Assembly: GCA_910584375.1 (NCBI GenBank)
Contig: CAJUAH010000014.1
Span: 25,377 to 89,376 of the forward strand
DNA length: 64,000 bases
Origin: an uncultured Acetatifactor sp.
GTDB taxonomy: Bacteria; Bacillota; Clostridia; Lachnospirales; Lachnospiraceae
Direction: 5' to 3'
Shown here: positions 16,610 through 25,505 of the stretch, piece by piece
Layout: the number at the start of each line of letters is the position of its first letter
Position numbering within the stretch: the stretch's first letter is position 1
Notes under the pieces: generated by a model
The model's database searches: none
What the model was told of the DNA's origin: nothing
What the model saw: only the letters and a program-made list of their open reading frames with translations
Position numbers and translations under genes: made by a program

Positions 16610-16880
16610 TGTATTTTAAAAATTTAATAAATTGCAGAGGGAGTTTAAAAGGGGTAATGTTGACATTGACGTATAAAAATAGTATGATACATTACAAGAT
16701 GGAGAAGAGTCTTCACACAGAACAGAGGTAAGAATTTCAGTTGCCATTTAGTTTCTCAGGCCAGGATATCAATATCAGTCGCTTAAAACAGATTATGCTG
16801 GCAAGTCAATTGATGAAAAATTTTTAGTCTATACCACATCGTATATTGTTTCAACAAATGAAAGGCAGGAACAAGCGTGA
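16610..16880 (+). other. Promoter and C-terminal remnant of a lost gene
   Basis: The 388-bp stretch 16489-16876 holds no intact gene. A good plus-strand promoter is present (TTGACA 16660-16665, 17-bp spacer, TATGAT 16683-16688). From about 16756 to the TGA at 16878-16880 the frame reads like real protein (LKTDYAGKSIDEKFLVYTT) without a start, apparently the tail of a deleted gene. Its stop overlaps the next start codon as TGATG. Confidence 0.45.
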
Positions 16881-17674
16881 TGAATGAACTTGAGAAAATG
16901 AACAATACTGATATCATGAGTATTTTTCAAAAATCAGACAATATCTTAACTGATATCCAGAATATCATAGAGACGTCCCAGCGGCAGGCTTACCGCGCGG
17001 TGGATACCATTTTGTCCCAGAGGAACTGGCTGATTGGGTATCGGATTGCTGAGGAAGAATTAAGAGGTGAAGACCGTGCGGAATATGGTGCAAATGTTAT
17101 CAAGACTTTGTCATCTGAATTGACAAAAGTATATGGGAAAGGTTTTACAAAAACCAATTTGTATAGTTTTTATTCTTTTTACAAATGTTTTCCTGAGATT
17201 TTCCACTCACTGAGTGGAAAATCTCATAGGGTTCTCTCATGGACACATTATAGATGTTTAATACAGGTCAAGGACGAGAAGGCGCGCAAATGGTATGAAA
17301 AAGAGGCATTTGAGCAGACCTGGAGCGTCCGAACTCTGCAACGCAATATCAATCCCCAGTATTACTACCGGCTTTTGCAGTCCCAGCAAAAAAATGCGGT
17401 GGAACAGGAGATGCGGCAGAAAACGGCTGCCCTGCAAAATGACAAACTGGAGTTTATCAAAAATCCTGTCATAGCTGAATTTTTAGGGCTGTCATCCAAC
17501 ACCGACTTTACAGAGACCGACCTGGAGGCCAGCGTCATCAGCAACATTCAGAAGTTCTTGATGGAACTTGGAAAGGGATACGCCTTTGTGGCCCGGCAGC
17601 AGCATATAAAAACGGAGAAAGAGGACTATTTTATTGACCTGGTATGTCATCATGAATGTTTGTCCGGCATATGA
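16880..17674 (+). pseudogene. DUF1016/YhcG-like PDDEXK protein, C-terminus lost
   Basis: The N-terminal ~180 residues match the DUF1016 (YhcG) helical domain (RQAYRAVDTILSQRNWLIGYRIAEEE, KGFTKTNLYSFYSFY), followed by the beginning of the PDDEXK nuclease domain (FVARQQHIKTEKEDYFIDLV). At about 17641 the family sequence stops and nine unrelated residues (CHHECLSGI) lead to a stop, so roughly 100 residues with the rest of the nuclease core are missing. The break coincides with the beginning of a fragment of a different gene. Intact relatives often travel with type I restriction systems. Almost certainly inactive. Confidence 0.8.
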
Positions 17675-18427
17675 GACGGATGCTCTGGTGCGCCGGGTGA
17701 ACGTAGACCGATATGACGACCGGGAGATCGTTAGAACCAATCTGGTGGAGAGCTTTGAACAACTGATGGGTTTTGCTAGGAAACATTTGCCGGACAAGTT
17801 TTTCCTGGAGGATGAAAACAGAGTAAGTCTGAGAAATATCATAGCAAGGGAAATGGTCAGCAATATACTGATGCATCGGGAATATACCAGTTCCTATGCG
17901 GCGAAATTTGTGATCCAGAAGGAACAGATGTATACTGAGAAGGCAAACCGCGCCATCGGTGAGGGCTATATTACACCGGATAATCTGGAACCCAATCCAA
18001 AGAATCCGATCATAGCGTCCTTTTTCCGCAATATTGGCAGGGCGGACAGATTGGGCTCCGGCGTGAGGAATCTGTTTAAATACAGCAGATATTATTCCGG
18101 GCAGGATCCGAAATTTCAGGAAGGGGATATATTTCGGATTGTTGTTCCGTTAAATGAGGGATATTCTTTTGATCAAGGCGCAAGTGAAGAGACTACCGGA
18201 AAAACTACCGGAAAATTACCGGAAAACTACCGGAAACAGAAGAAAAGATTATTGAGATTTTACAGAAAAATCCAAGGACAACGCAACCTGAGCTGGCGAT
18301 ACAAGTTGGTTTATCTGTAGATGGTGTTCGATACGCCATTAAAAAGCTAAAAGCCAGCGGCATATTGATAAGAATTGGCTCCAAACGATCTGGTAGCTGG
18401 CAAATCCATATGCCTAAAAAGGAATAG
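17658..18427 (+). pseudogene. C-terminal half of an AlbA_2 / divergent-AAA4 regulator, frameshifted
   Basis: Starting at CPAYETDALVRRVNVDRYDDREIV the frame reads as the ATPase-like C-terminal half of AlbA_2/HATPase_c_4 proteins (MHREYTSSYAAKFVIQKEQM, NPIIASFFRNIGRADRLGSG). The N-terminal AlbA_2 domain is absent, cut at the junction with the DUF1016 gene. Near 18200-18225 a tandem repeat of about 12 bp (ACTACCGGAAAA, coding TTGK) has one 11-bp unit, shifting the frame. In the shifted frame the expected winged-helix tail continues (EEKIIEILQKNPRTTQPELA...) to a stop at 18427. Both a large deletion and a slippage frameshift have broken this gene. Confidence 0.78.
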
Positions 18428-18453
18428 TATTATTCTTACCAAAGGAGACTTGC

Positions 18454-19149
18454 ATGAAAAAATTCCTAAACGGCGGCGGCTGTGGCCAGCAAACCGCCCC
18501 GGCGCTTAAAAGGTTCAGCGACGTCATCGATCGCACAAAACCGCTTTTGTACATCCCCCTGGCCATGGAGCGGGCACAGTATCCGGGCTGTTTTTCCTGG
18601 ATACAGGATGAATTGAGGGAAGTAAAAGTGCCTTCCATAGAGATGGTGACGTCGGCGGATGAGATTGTTCAAAAGGAGTTGGATGCCTACTGCGCGGTGT
18701 TCATCGGCGGCGGAAACACATTCAAACTCCTCTACGAGTTGAAAAAGAGCGGCGCATTTGATAAAATAGAGCGTTTCATAGAACGGGACGGCATTGTATT
18801 CGGCGGGAGCGCTGGGGCAATCATTTTTGGGCACAGCCTGGAATCCTGCGCGCTGGCGGATAGGAATGACGTGGGCCTTGAGGATATTGCGGGGTATGAT
18901 ATCTTAAACGGCATTTCCCTCCTTTGCCATTACACAAACCAGACAGAGGAAAAACAAAGGGAGAGTACGGCATATTTGACTGAACTCTCCAAACGGATGC
19001 CGATCATTGCCCTTCCGGAAGAAGATACGCTCTTTGTCAATGGCGAAACAGTGGAAACTATCGGTACGAAACAGTTTTATCATTTTGAAGGCGGGATCGG
19101 GATTGAGCGTGAACCGGGATATACATACACCATAAATCAAAAGCTGTAA
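18454..19149 (+). CDS. Peptidase E-like (S51, class I glutamine amidotransferase fold)
   Basis: 231-residue cytoplasmic protein of the S51 family, whose founding member cleaves N-terminal Asp dipeptides. The nucleophile elbow is FGGSAGAIIFG, with GGGNTFKLLYEL before it, as in PepE. RBS AAAGGAG lies at good spacing. Start context and length match the family. It precedes an ABC binding protein by 34 bp but belongs to a different pathway; co-transcription is possible, functional linkage is not evident. Confidence 0.85.
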   Translation: MKKFLNGGGCGQQTAPALKRFSDVIDRTKPLLYIPLAMERAQYPGCFSWIQDELREVKVPSIEMVTSADEIVQKELDAYCAVFIGGGNTFKLLYELKKSGAFDKIERFIERDGIVFGGSAGAIIFGHSLESCALADRNDVGLEDIAGYDILNGISLLCHYTNQTEEKQRESTAYLTELSKRMPIIALPEEDTLFVNGETVETIGTKQFYHFEGGIGIEREPGYTYTINQKL

Positions 19150-19183
19150 AACGCAGTACAGTGAATGAACGGGGCATACAGAA

Positions 19184-20212
19184 ATGAGGAAGAACATGAA
19201 TACGGCAGAAAACATGAACGGGACGAAAGAAAGAAAAGGAACAAAGAAAACGTTGATTTGGGTAGCCATGATCGCATTCATCCTGGGGCTGTTCGCTGGT
19301 TGCGGGCAGCAGGAGGAACCGACTGCCGTACGGATTGGCGGTCTGAAAGGCCCCACCTCTATGGGGCTGGTGTTTTTGCAGGAGCAGGCTCAGAATGGAC
19401 AGGCGCAGCAGGAATACGCGTTTACGATGGCGGTGGGGGCGGATGAACTGCTGCCCCTGATGATAAAGGGAGAGCTGGATATCGCGCTGATTCCCGCCAA
19501 TGTGGCCAGCGTGCTATACGGCAAGACCGAGGGTGGAATCTCCGTCATAGATATTAATACGCTGGGCGTATTGTATATGGTGTCCGGGGACGAAAGCATT
19601 GACAGCATGGAGAGCCTGCGGGGCAGGACGATTTATCTCACAGGAAAGGGAACCACCCCGGATTATGTACTCCGGTATCTGCTCACGGCAAACGGCATCC
19701 CTGTGGAGGACTGCACTTTGGAATACCGCTCGGAGGCCACGGAGGTAGCGGCTCTGCTGGCGGAGCAGCCCCAGGCCATCGGCCTGCTGCCCCAGCCTTT
19801 TGTCACAGTGGCCTGCGCCCAGAATGAAGATCTGAAAGTGGTGCTGGATATGAACCGGCAGTGGAACATGGCGCAGGGAGAGGGCGGCAGCATGGTCACC
19901 GGGGTGACCGTAGTGCGAAATGCCTTTTTGCAGGAACACCCGGAGGCCGTCAAAACTTTTCTGGCGGAGCATGCGGCCAGCGTCCGTGCGATACAGGAAG
20001 ACCCGGACAGGGGGGCGCAGCTGGTGGTGGATGCGGGGATCATTGCCAGGGAACCCATCGCCCGAAAAGCGATCCCGTTTTGCAATATCACCTATATGGA
20101 CGGAGAGGACATGCGCCGGGCGCTCTCAGGTTACCTGCAAGTACTGTATGAACTGGAGCCGGCGGCTGTGGGCGGCGCACTGCCGGGGGAGGACTTCTAC
20201 TACATTCCGTAA
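19184..20212 (+). CDS. NMT1/SsuA-like substrate-binding lipoprotein
   Basis: Binding protein of 342 residues with lipobox LFAGC (Cys40) after a long basic N-terminus. The mature part resembles nitrate/sulfonate/pyrimidine-precursor binding proteins (VRIGGLKGPTSMGLVFLQ; GELDIALIPANVASVLY; SLRGRTIYLTGKGTTPDYVLRYLL). ATG 19196, with AGGA at 5 nt, is an alternative start. Its natural partners, an SsuC-like permease and an ATPase, are found not next to it but 5.3 kb downstream, beyond an inserted block with inverted-repeat ends starting at 20241. The ligand is unknown. Confidence 0.87.
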   Translation: MRKNMNTAENMNGTKERKGTKKTLIWVAMIAFILGLFAGCGQQEEPTAVRIGGLKGPTSMGLVFLQEQAQNGQAQQEYAFTMAVGADELLPLMIKGELDIALIPANVASVLYGKTEGGISVIDINTLGVLYMVSGDESIDSMESLRGRTIYLTGKGTTPDYVLRYLLTANGIPVEDCTLEYRSEATEVAALLAEQPQAIGLLPQPFVTVACAQNEDLKVVLDMNRQWNMAQGEGGSMVTGVTVVRNAFLQEHPEAVKTFLAEHAASVRAIQEDPDRGAQLVVDAGIIAREPIARKAIPFCNITYMDGEDMRRALSGYLQVLYELEPAAVGGALPGEDFYYIP

Positions 20213-20240
20213 GGCGACTGCGGGGACAGTGTAGTAACAT

Positions 20241-20267
20241 CCTACTTTTCGGAATTATGTATCTAAT
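20241..20267 (-). repeat. Cassette-end repeat, copy 1 (left end)
   Basis: Contains CCTACTTTTCGGAA followed by GT-nn-CTAAT. It is inverted relative to copy 4 at 25506-25532: 14 bp are identical and the next 13 partly conserved. Confidence 0.6.
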
Positions 20268-20352
20268 GGGAAATGACTTATAAATATACATTGTAAATGG
20301 CGGATAAAGATTTATAATCATATATAAATCGACATTTAGAGGAGGGAATACA

Positions 20353-20643
20353 ATGATAAGACATATATGTATGTTTGCATTAAAAGAGGATAATAAGGAA
20401 AATAATATTATTGAATTTTTTGAAAGAGCTGAAAAGTTAAGAGAGTTAGAGATAATAAAACAATTTAATATAGTTAGAAATGCGGAAAGAACACCGGTTT
20501 CTAATTATGATGTTGCTCTGATTTTTGACTTCGATACAGTAGAAACATTAGATAAATACCAAAAATCACAACTGCACATGGAATTTGGAGAATTTGTATA
20601 TTCCATTAGAGTTGATAGAGCTTGTATTGATTATGAAATTTGA
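20353..20643 (+). CDS. Dabb-family (stress-responsive A/B barrel) protein
   Basis: 96-residue protein with the dimeric alpha-beta barrel pattern of the Dabb family: MIRHICMFALK at the start, central YDVALIFDFDTVETLDKYQ, and HMEFGEFV near the end. The family includes stress proteins and small enzymes; no specific activity can be assigned. RBS GGAGGG lies upstream. The gene is strongly AT-rich compared with the ABC genes around the insertion and is bracketed by repeat copies 1 and 2. Confidence 0.8.
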   Translation: MIRHICMFALKEDNKENNIIEFFERAEKLRELEIIKQFNIVRNAERTPVSNYDVALIFDFDTVETLDKYQKSQLHMEFGEFVYSIRVDRACIDYEI

Positions 20644-20654
20644 ATTAGCTTAAA

Positions 20655-20683
20655 AATTGGGAACACTTTCCCGAAAAGGGAAA
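20655..20683 (+). repeat. Cassette-end repeat, copy 2
   Basis: AATTGGGAACACTTTCCCGA and the following AAAGGG closely match copy 4 (AATTAGGAACACTTTTCCGA then AAAGTAGG). The core TTTCCCGAAAAGGGAAA is itself palindromic and could fold as a hairpin after the Dabb gene. Confidence 0.55.
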
Positions 20684-20728
20684 TAATTTATAATCAAATC
20701 AATAAATCAGAACTTCACGGAGATAATC

Positions 20729-21283
20729 ATGGCGTTTGATTTTAAGAAAGAATATAAAGAATTTTATATGCCCAAGAATAAACCGGAAATAGTAAATGTT
20801 CCAAAGGCTAACTATATTGCCGTCAGAGGTAAAGGAAATCCCAATGAAGAAGGCGGGGCATATCAGCAGGCCATCGGCGTTTTGTATGCCGTTGCATACA
20901 CATTAAAAATGAGTTACAAGACAGATTACAAAATGGAAGGTTTCTTTGAATATGTCGTTCCGCCGCTTGAAGGATTTTGGTGGCAGGATGATGTTGATTG
21001 GGCGGTAGAAACTGCAACGAAAAAGAAAAAAATAGATTGTTCATCAGCAGAATATTTAACGATTGATGAAGGATTATGTGTTCAAATAATGCACTTGGGC
21101 CCTTTTGATGATGAGCCTGAAACGGTTGCATTGATGAATGATTACCTAGCACAGCATGGGTACAAAAATGATATCAATTCCACTCGATTACATCATGAGA
21201 TCTATATGTCCGATGCAAGAAAAGTTGCGCCTGAAAAATGGAAAACCGTGATCAGGCATCCGATCAAAACAAGAAATAATTAA
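20729..21283 (+). CDS. GyrI-like small-molecule-binding domain protein
   Basis: 184-residue stand-alone GyrI-like (SHS2-fold) protein: VPKANYIAVRGKGNPNEEGG near the start, central VVPPLEGFWW, and C-terminal HLGPFDDEPETVALMNDYL with HHEIYMSD. Related proteins bind drugs or small organic cations, and some are hydrolases. There is no DNA-binding domain. RBS is a weak GGAG about 10 nt upstream. It is part of the insertion cargo; drug binding is family knowledge, not shown here. Confidence 0.82.
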   Translation: MAFDFKKEYKEFYMPKNKPEIVNVPKANYIAVRGKGNPNEEGGAYQQAIGVLYAVAYTLKMSYKTDYKMEGFFEYVVPPLEGFWWQDDVDWAVETATKKKKIDCSSAEYLTIDEGLCVQIMHLGPFDDEPETVALMNDYLAQHGYKNDINSTRLHHEIYMSDARKVAPEKWKTVIRHPIKTRNN

Positions 21284-21356
21284 ATGGATAAAAATTGGGG
21301 GAAACCAATATTTGTGGAGTTGAGAGAAGAAAATCGGAAATTTCGGAGGCACAGAA

Positions 21357-21728
21357 ATGAGAAAATGCATTCTCGAATTGGACTATTGCGAATTGGTCAA
21401 TTTACATAAGGCGCTATTGGAGGCAAAGTTCCATACAGCGCCGGACAATCCGTCAGTTTCTGGAAGTCCGATTATAGCAAACTTGTACATTCAAATCAGA
21501 GATTGGTTGATAGAGAGCGAAAAAGGGGAGGAATGGAACGCCTGGTTTCATCTGAGCAACCAGCCCGATCGTAGAAATCAAGCCGTTTTTTTGATGGGGA
21601 GCTGTAAGCAGTGGGGCAAAGCAGATCCTGACAAAAAACGCAAAATCGCTCACAATTATTTGGCTCCGTTTCTCTTTGGTGAGGAGGAACTGATGGATGT
21701 GATAGAGGAAGTAGACAGGTTTTTTTGA
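21357..21728 (+). CDS. Hypothetical protein, 123 aa
   Basis: Not recognised. A soluble protein rich in Trp and charged residues (RDWLIESEKGEEWNAWFHL, KQWGKADPDKKRKIAHNYLA) that ends with an acidic helix (EEELMDVIEEVDRFF). RBS CGGAGG is upstream. It lies between the GyrI-like and CPBP genes in the same direction, probably one transcript. Confidence 0.65.
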   Translation: MRKCILELDYCELVNLHKALLEAKFHTAPDNPSVSGSPIIANLYIQIRDWLIESEKGEEWNAWFHLSNQPDRRNQAVFLMGSCKQWGKADPDKKRKIAHNYLAPFLFGEEELMDVIEEVDRFF

Positions 21729-21763
21729 AAAAGAACAATTCCAGTTGATCGGAGTAGCTATAT

Positions 21764-22615
21764 ATGGGAAGAAATACAAAATATAAATCAGCTAATTTGT
21801 GCATTGCAATATTCATGCTTTGTTTGGCCGTGAGGTTTGTAGAATATTTTCTGATCGAAACGGATAAAACGATTATTGGAGAAAATGTGTTCCATAAATC
21901 GGTCGGAATTATCCTATTGACGTTGGCATTGAAAAGGATAAAGCTTTCCTGGAGCGATATTGGATTCCAAAGAAACGGTTTTGTGAGCAGTACTTTGAAA
22001 GGTTTGTTATTGGGCAGCGTTTGCTTTACCGTTTCGTATGGGGTAGAATTGGCAATTTTAGCTCTGCAAGGCAATCCCGCACATTTGGAAATATATATCA
22101 GCGGTTTTTCTTTAACAGGTTCTCCATTAAGAAATACGGATTTCATATTCTTCATGCTTTGCGTGGTTTTCAATGTCATCAATGTATGGATGGAGGAAGG
22201 TGTTTTTCGCGGACTGTTCATTAAAATACTTGCCGAAACAAAGCCATTTATGCAGGCAAATTTTATCGCCGCGTTCTTATTTGGAATTTGGCACATTGTA
22301 ATGCCGATCAGAAGTTATATAGACGGCGAAATGTCATTGGCGGCAATGGTTATGCTGGGTATCGGCTATATCATCCTTGCCGGGATCATGGGAATCAAAT
22401 GGGGACTTCTTTACCGCGTAACGGGAAATATATGGGTAGGACTTGGCGACCATTTGCTAAACAATACCGTTGCCACCAATATGTTGCATGTCGTTTCTCA
22501 AGAGGGCGCGGACGAATTACAGATTGTCCGAATCATGGTTGCGCAAATTATTTCCTTTGCTTTTGTGCTGGCAATTTATCGTCGCAAGAAGAGAAAAGGA
22601 GAACTAAACAATTAG
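21764..22615 (+). CDS. CPBP-family intramembrane glutamic endopeptidase
   Basis: 283-residue membrane protein with about seven to eight TM segments and the CPBP (Abi/CAAX-like) motifs: EEGVFRGLF (motif 1, Glu-Glu and Arg), FGIWHIVMP (motif 2 His) and GLGDHLLNNT (motif 3 His/Asn). The family contains prenyl-protein proteases and bacteriocin-immunity proteins. A role in self-protection or peptide processing is plausible for mobile cargo but unproven. The ribosome site is weak. Confidence 0.88.
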   Translation: MGRNTKYKSANLCIAIFMLCLAVRFVEYFLIETDKTIIGENVFHKSVGIILLTLALKRIKLSWSDIGFQRNGFVSSTLKGLLLGSVCFTVSYGVELAILALQGNPAHLEIYISGFSLTGSPLRNTDFIFFMLCVVFNVINVWMEEGVFRGLFIKILAETKPFMQANFIAAFLFGIWHIVMPIRSYIDGEMSLAAMVMLGIGYIILAGIMGIKWGLLYRVTGNIWVGLGDHLLNNTVATNMLHVVSQEGADELQIVRIMVAQIISFAFVLAIYRRKKRKGELNN

Positions 22616-22623
22616 AAAAACAA

Positions 22624-22660
22624 CGGGGCCGCAGAAAGAAACGACTTTTTCACGGCCCCG
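22624..22660. terminator. Bidirectional hairpin between convergent genes
   Basis: CGGGGCCG (22624-22631) pairs perfectly with CGGCCCCG (22653-22660). It lies between the CPBP gene and the minus-strand AraC-GyrI gene. T-rich sequence follows only on the minus side. Confidence 0.55.
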
Positions 22661-22691
22661 CAATGTATTAGAATATCGGATATGTATGTTG

Positions 22692-23488
22692 TTATTTTTT
22701 CAGTTCTACGGGAATCCAGATCTCATAGTACCGATTCTTCTGGCGAAGATCGGAGTCAGTCCAGAGGTGCAGAACCTCGATCGTGAGATCATATTTCAGC
22801 CTATACTCAGAAGCAGGGAGCCACGAGTCGAAAATCAACGCAAACAGTTTGGGAAACTCCTCCCAGGCCAGCCCGCCGCATTCCGTTCTGAATGCGGCAT
22901 ATGTCCCCGCGGGAAGTGTCTTTGTCTCAAGCGCACCGGTCTTTACATCGGATCTCGCGCGGGAGATCATATATTTGCCGTCCTGCCAGACGCCGTACCA
23001 AACGCCATCGTAAGAGGTGTTTCCGGGCTGATTCCAACTGCCCGCGCAAAGCTGACCGGGGACATCGTCACAACAGTTTCCTCTAATTCAATAATTCTGA
23101 AATCCATCTCTTTTGCTCCTTTGATCATAATGTGAAAGGAAACCGGTGAATACACCTTGAGAGAACCGCCGTCTCTGCGATAAACTGACGGCGTAATGCC
23201 GTGCTGCTTTGCAAAGGCTCTTGAAAAAGCAGCGACGCTGTCATATCCGTATTTTATCGCAATGTCTGCGACCGGCGTCTCGCTGTGTCGCAGATCCTGC
23301 GCCGCAAGTGTCAGCCGTCTGCGCCTTATGTATTCCGTCAGAGTCATACCGGTCATGTAACTGAAAAAGCGAATAAAGCTGTCGGCAGTGACACAGGCGA
23401 TACCGGCTGCCGTATCAAGATCGAACTCTGCGCACAAGTTCGCCTCAATATATTCAATGGCGGCGTTCAACTGTTTTAGCATATTCAT
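22692..23488 (-). pseudogene. AraC-GyrI fusion regulator with one-base frameshift
   Basis: ATG 23488 has an excellent GGGAGGTGA site 4 nt upstream. The first half is a two-HTH AraC domain (LDTAAGIACVTADSFIRFFSY; VADIAIKYGYDSVAAFSRAF), followed by a GyrI-like effector domain (MDFRIIELEETVVTMSPVSF). At 23021-23027 the frame breaks: restoring one G in TTCCGGG (minus strand CCCGGAA) makes GISPG run into NTSYDGVWYGVWQDGKYMIS and on to the end (EIWIPVELKK, stop at 22692). Intact, it would be a ~265-aa drug-responsive activator. It is either a recent pseudogene or a sequencing error in a G run. Confidence 0.8.
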
Positions 23489-23526
23489 CCGTCTCACCTC
23501 CCACACGTAGTTTAGCAAAAAAATCT

Positions 23527-24774
23527 TCAGGGTGACTGACTTTCCCCGGGCAGGAATAATTCTTTTTCCAACACGTCAGCAAAGCGCTGTATGGGTTCTC
23601 CAAGCGTTTCCGCATAGTCGAAAGTCTCTTTTTGATCCTTGTATTTCAAAGGATTTTTGCGAATCCTTATAGCGGTCGTCAGGGCATACGGATCGGGACA
23701 AAGGTTATTATGGAACGCCCATTCTCCAGCCTCGGTCTTGGCAATGATCCTGCCGGTGCGAAGTGTGTAGAGGCACCGGGCTATATCCAGCATCCAACCG
23801 AAAGAATAGTAATTTCGTCCGGTTTTCCGCGCGTATTTTCTGATCGTTTCATAATGGCGTTTCACATCGGCATACAGCTCGTGACAGTCGGGATACTTTA
23901 GCTCTTTCCTTATATCTTTTCCGTATAAAAGAACGCCGCTTTCGACCAGCTCCGCCATGCCGAAACTGTCAAACATATAGCGATCGGCAATTCTTTCTCC
24001 GCTTGTCCCCCAATATACGACCCGGTCGGGTTCCTGGGAGAGAAAAGCCCGAAGAGTGAGCATTCCGCCCTCAAAGGAACGGTAATAGGGATTGCCGGGT
24101 TCCTTTTCGAGCATGGTTTGCCGGAGTCCCACAAGCGAATTTGCCTGCATTTCCGCAATTTGCTTTTCCGTCAATACCAGAATATCAATGTCGCTCCATC
24201 CTAATCGGAAATCATTCAGAGCAGACGAGCCATACAGGTAAACGGAAGGGGCGCAATCCGCGAGAATATCAGTGATCTCCCGAACCATACGGTTGATGGC
24301 AAGCTGCCTGTCCCTGCGCTCGGCACCGATGGGATGAAGGATGTATTTTTGATTTGGATAATCCATCTCCTCAACAAGAGCGTCGGCAACAAAGCCGTAC
24401 TTTTCATACAACGCTCTTGGCGCAGGCCCCTTTTCATCGTCAGCCCGGAACGTAGAAACGGATATTTCCTTTGCTCTGTCCAAGTTGTCCAGCGCTTCAT
24501 CCATCAGCATTGCAGCTACGCCCAGGCGGCGGTACTTTGGAGAAACGGCGAGACAGCAGATCATGTTGTGCCCTCGGGAGAACAGCATGACACCGGCGAT
24601 CTCGTCTCCCTCTTTTGCGCAGATAGCCTGTCGCTTACCCATAAATTTGAGGACGGTGGCTCGATACTCGTCTAATTTTTCCTCTGTTTCCAGACCGGGG
24701 AAATTCCATCTGACCTGTGTTACCAGTCCCATCCATTTTTCAATATCTTCGGGTACTCCATAAAAAAGCCGCAC
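23527..24774 (-). CDS. GNAT acetyltransferase fused to a nucleotidyltransferase
   Basis: 415 residues in two enzyme domains. Residues 1-150 are a GNAT fold with the acetyl-CoA loop CLAVSPKYRRLGVAAMLMDEAL and the end motif ALYEKYGFV. Residues ~165-410 are a polymerase-beta-type nucleotidyltransferase with YGSSALNDFRLGWSDIDILV (GS...DxD metal site) and a helical C-terminal domain like that of AadA-type aminoglycoside adenylyltransferases. An antibiotic-modifying role is an inference from the combination. It lies upstream of and on the same strand as the AraC-GyrI regulator in the insertion. Confidence 0.83.
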   Translation of the reverse strand: MRLFYGVPEDIEKWMGLVTQVRWNFPGLETEEKLDEYRATVLKFMGKRQAICAKEGDEIAGVMLFSRGHNMICCLAVSPKYRRLGVAAMLMDEALDNLDRAKEISVSTFRADDEKGPAPRALYEKYGFVADALVEEMDYPNQKYILHPIGAERRDRQLAINRMVREITDILADCAPSVYLYGSSALNDFRLGWSDIDILVLTEKQIAEMQANSLVGLRQTMLEKEPGNPYYRSFEGGMLTLRAFLSQEPDRVVYWGTSGERIADRYMFDSFGMAELVESGVLLYGKDIRKELKYPDCHELYADVKRHYETIRKYARKTGRNYYSFGWMLDIARCLYTLRTGRIIAKTEAGEWAFHNNLCPDPYALTTAIRIRKNPLKYKDQKETFDYAETLGEPIQRFADVLEKELFLPGESQSP

Positions 24775-25133
24775 AGCGTTTCGCCTCCGTTTTTAAGTCG
24801 ATTAGTTATTCGGAACAGTTCGTCCTGATATAGTAGATTATATCGCGAAGACGTGAATATTTCTAACAGTTTTTGTATTTCCCCTTTTTTCGGGAAACTT
24901 TATCGTGCCTAACAGAATTGTGCCTCAAAATCTTCAAGGAACTTGAACATTTTGAGAATTTGTAATAAAATTCTATTTGTAAACAGATTTATGGGTCGGA
25001 TTGCGTGGAGCGTACCGATTTTGATTTCGAACTTTTGGGAAATAAAAAACGGGCTGGATATCACTGGGAATGGTGAAAGTACAATAAAGAACTTGAAGAT
25101 CAATTTTGCGTAGACTGTTAAGCGTAAGATAAG
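24775..25133. other. AT-rich spacer with cassette-end repeat copy 3
   Basis: 359 bp without a supported gene. It holds the upstream region of the acetyltransferase-nucleotidyltransferase gene (including the dyad GATATA...TATATC near 24833) and repeat copy 3 at 24874-24912. The rest is AT-rich with no readable ORF. Confidence 0.5.
24874..24912 (-). repeat. Cassette-end repeat, copy 3
   Basis: On the minus strand this reads TTAGGCACGATAAAGTTTCC then CGAAAAAAGGGGAAAT, the same plan as copy 2 (GGGAACAC-TTTCCCGAAAAGGGAAAT). With copy 4 it brackets the 115-aa ORF as inverted ends. Weaker than the other copies. Confidence 0.45.
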
Positions 25134-25481
25134 ATGAAAATCGAGAGTAGTAGGGTAAAAATGAAATTGCATGAAGTTATAGACGCAATACAAATGTGGA
25201 CTGGAACTGTTCAAGAAATGTATCATAGCGAAATAAATGTAGAATCTCTTATAGAACATGAAGACTATCTGCGATACGTCATTGAAAGCGCGAATTATCT
25301 TGCTGAACTGGTTGTTGAGCCAGAAGGATTTCATCCGCATCATTTTGTATTTTTTGAGGCTTTAGATAAAAGAAAAGACGCACTACAAAAACCATACTTT
25401 TATTTAGATGAAAAAGACAGTTCAATGGAAAACATACTGGAAAATCTCAATAAAGGAATATTGTACATTGTTGGACGATAA
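25134..25481 (+). CDS. Hypothetical protein, 115 aa
   Basis: Not recognised. Small acidic, helix-rich protein (MKLHEVIDAIQMWTGTVQEM; EHEDYLRYVIESANYLAELV; SSMENILENLNKGILYIVGR). The true start may be ATG 25134 or 25161 (MKLHEVID); neither has a strong ribosome site. It is the last cargo gene before the right end of the insertion, bracketed by repeat copies 3 and 4, and AT-rich. Confidence 0.6.
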   Translation: MKIESSRVKMKLHEVIDAIQMWTGTVQEMYHSEINVESLIEHEDYLRYVIESANYLAELVVEPEGFHPHHFVFFEALDKRKDALQKPYFYLDEKDSSMENILENLNKGILYIVGR

Positions 25482-25505
25482 TGATAAGTTCTGCGGTTTT
25501 ATGCA

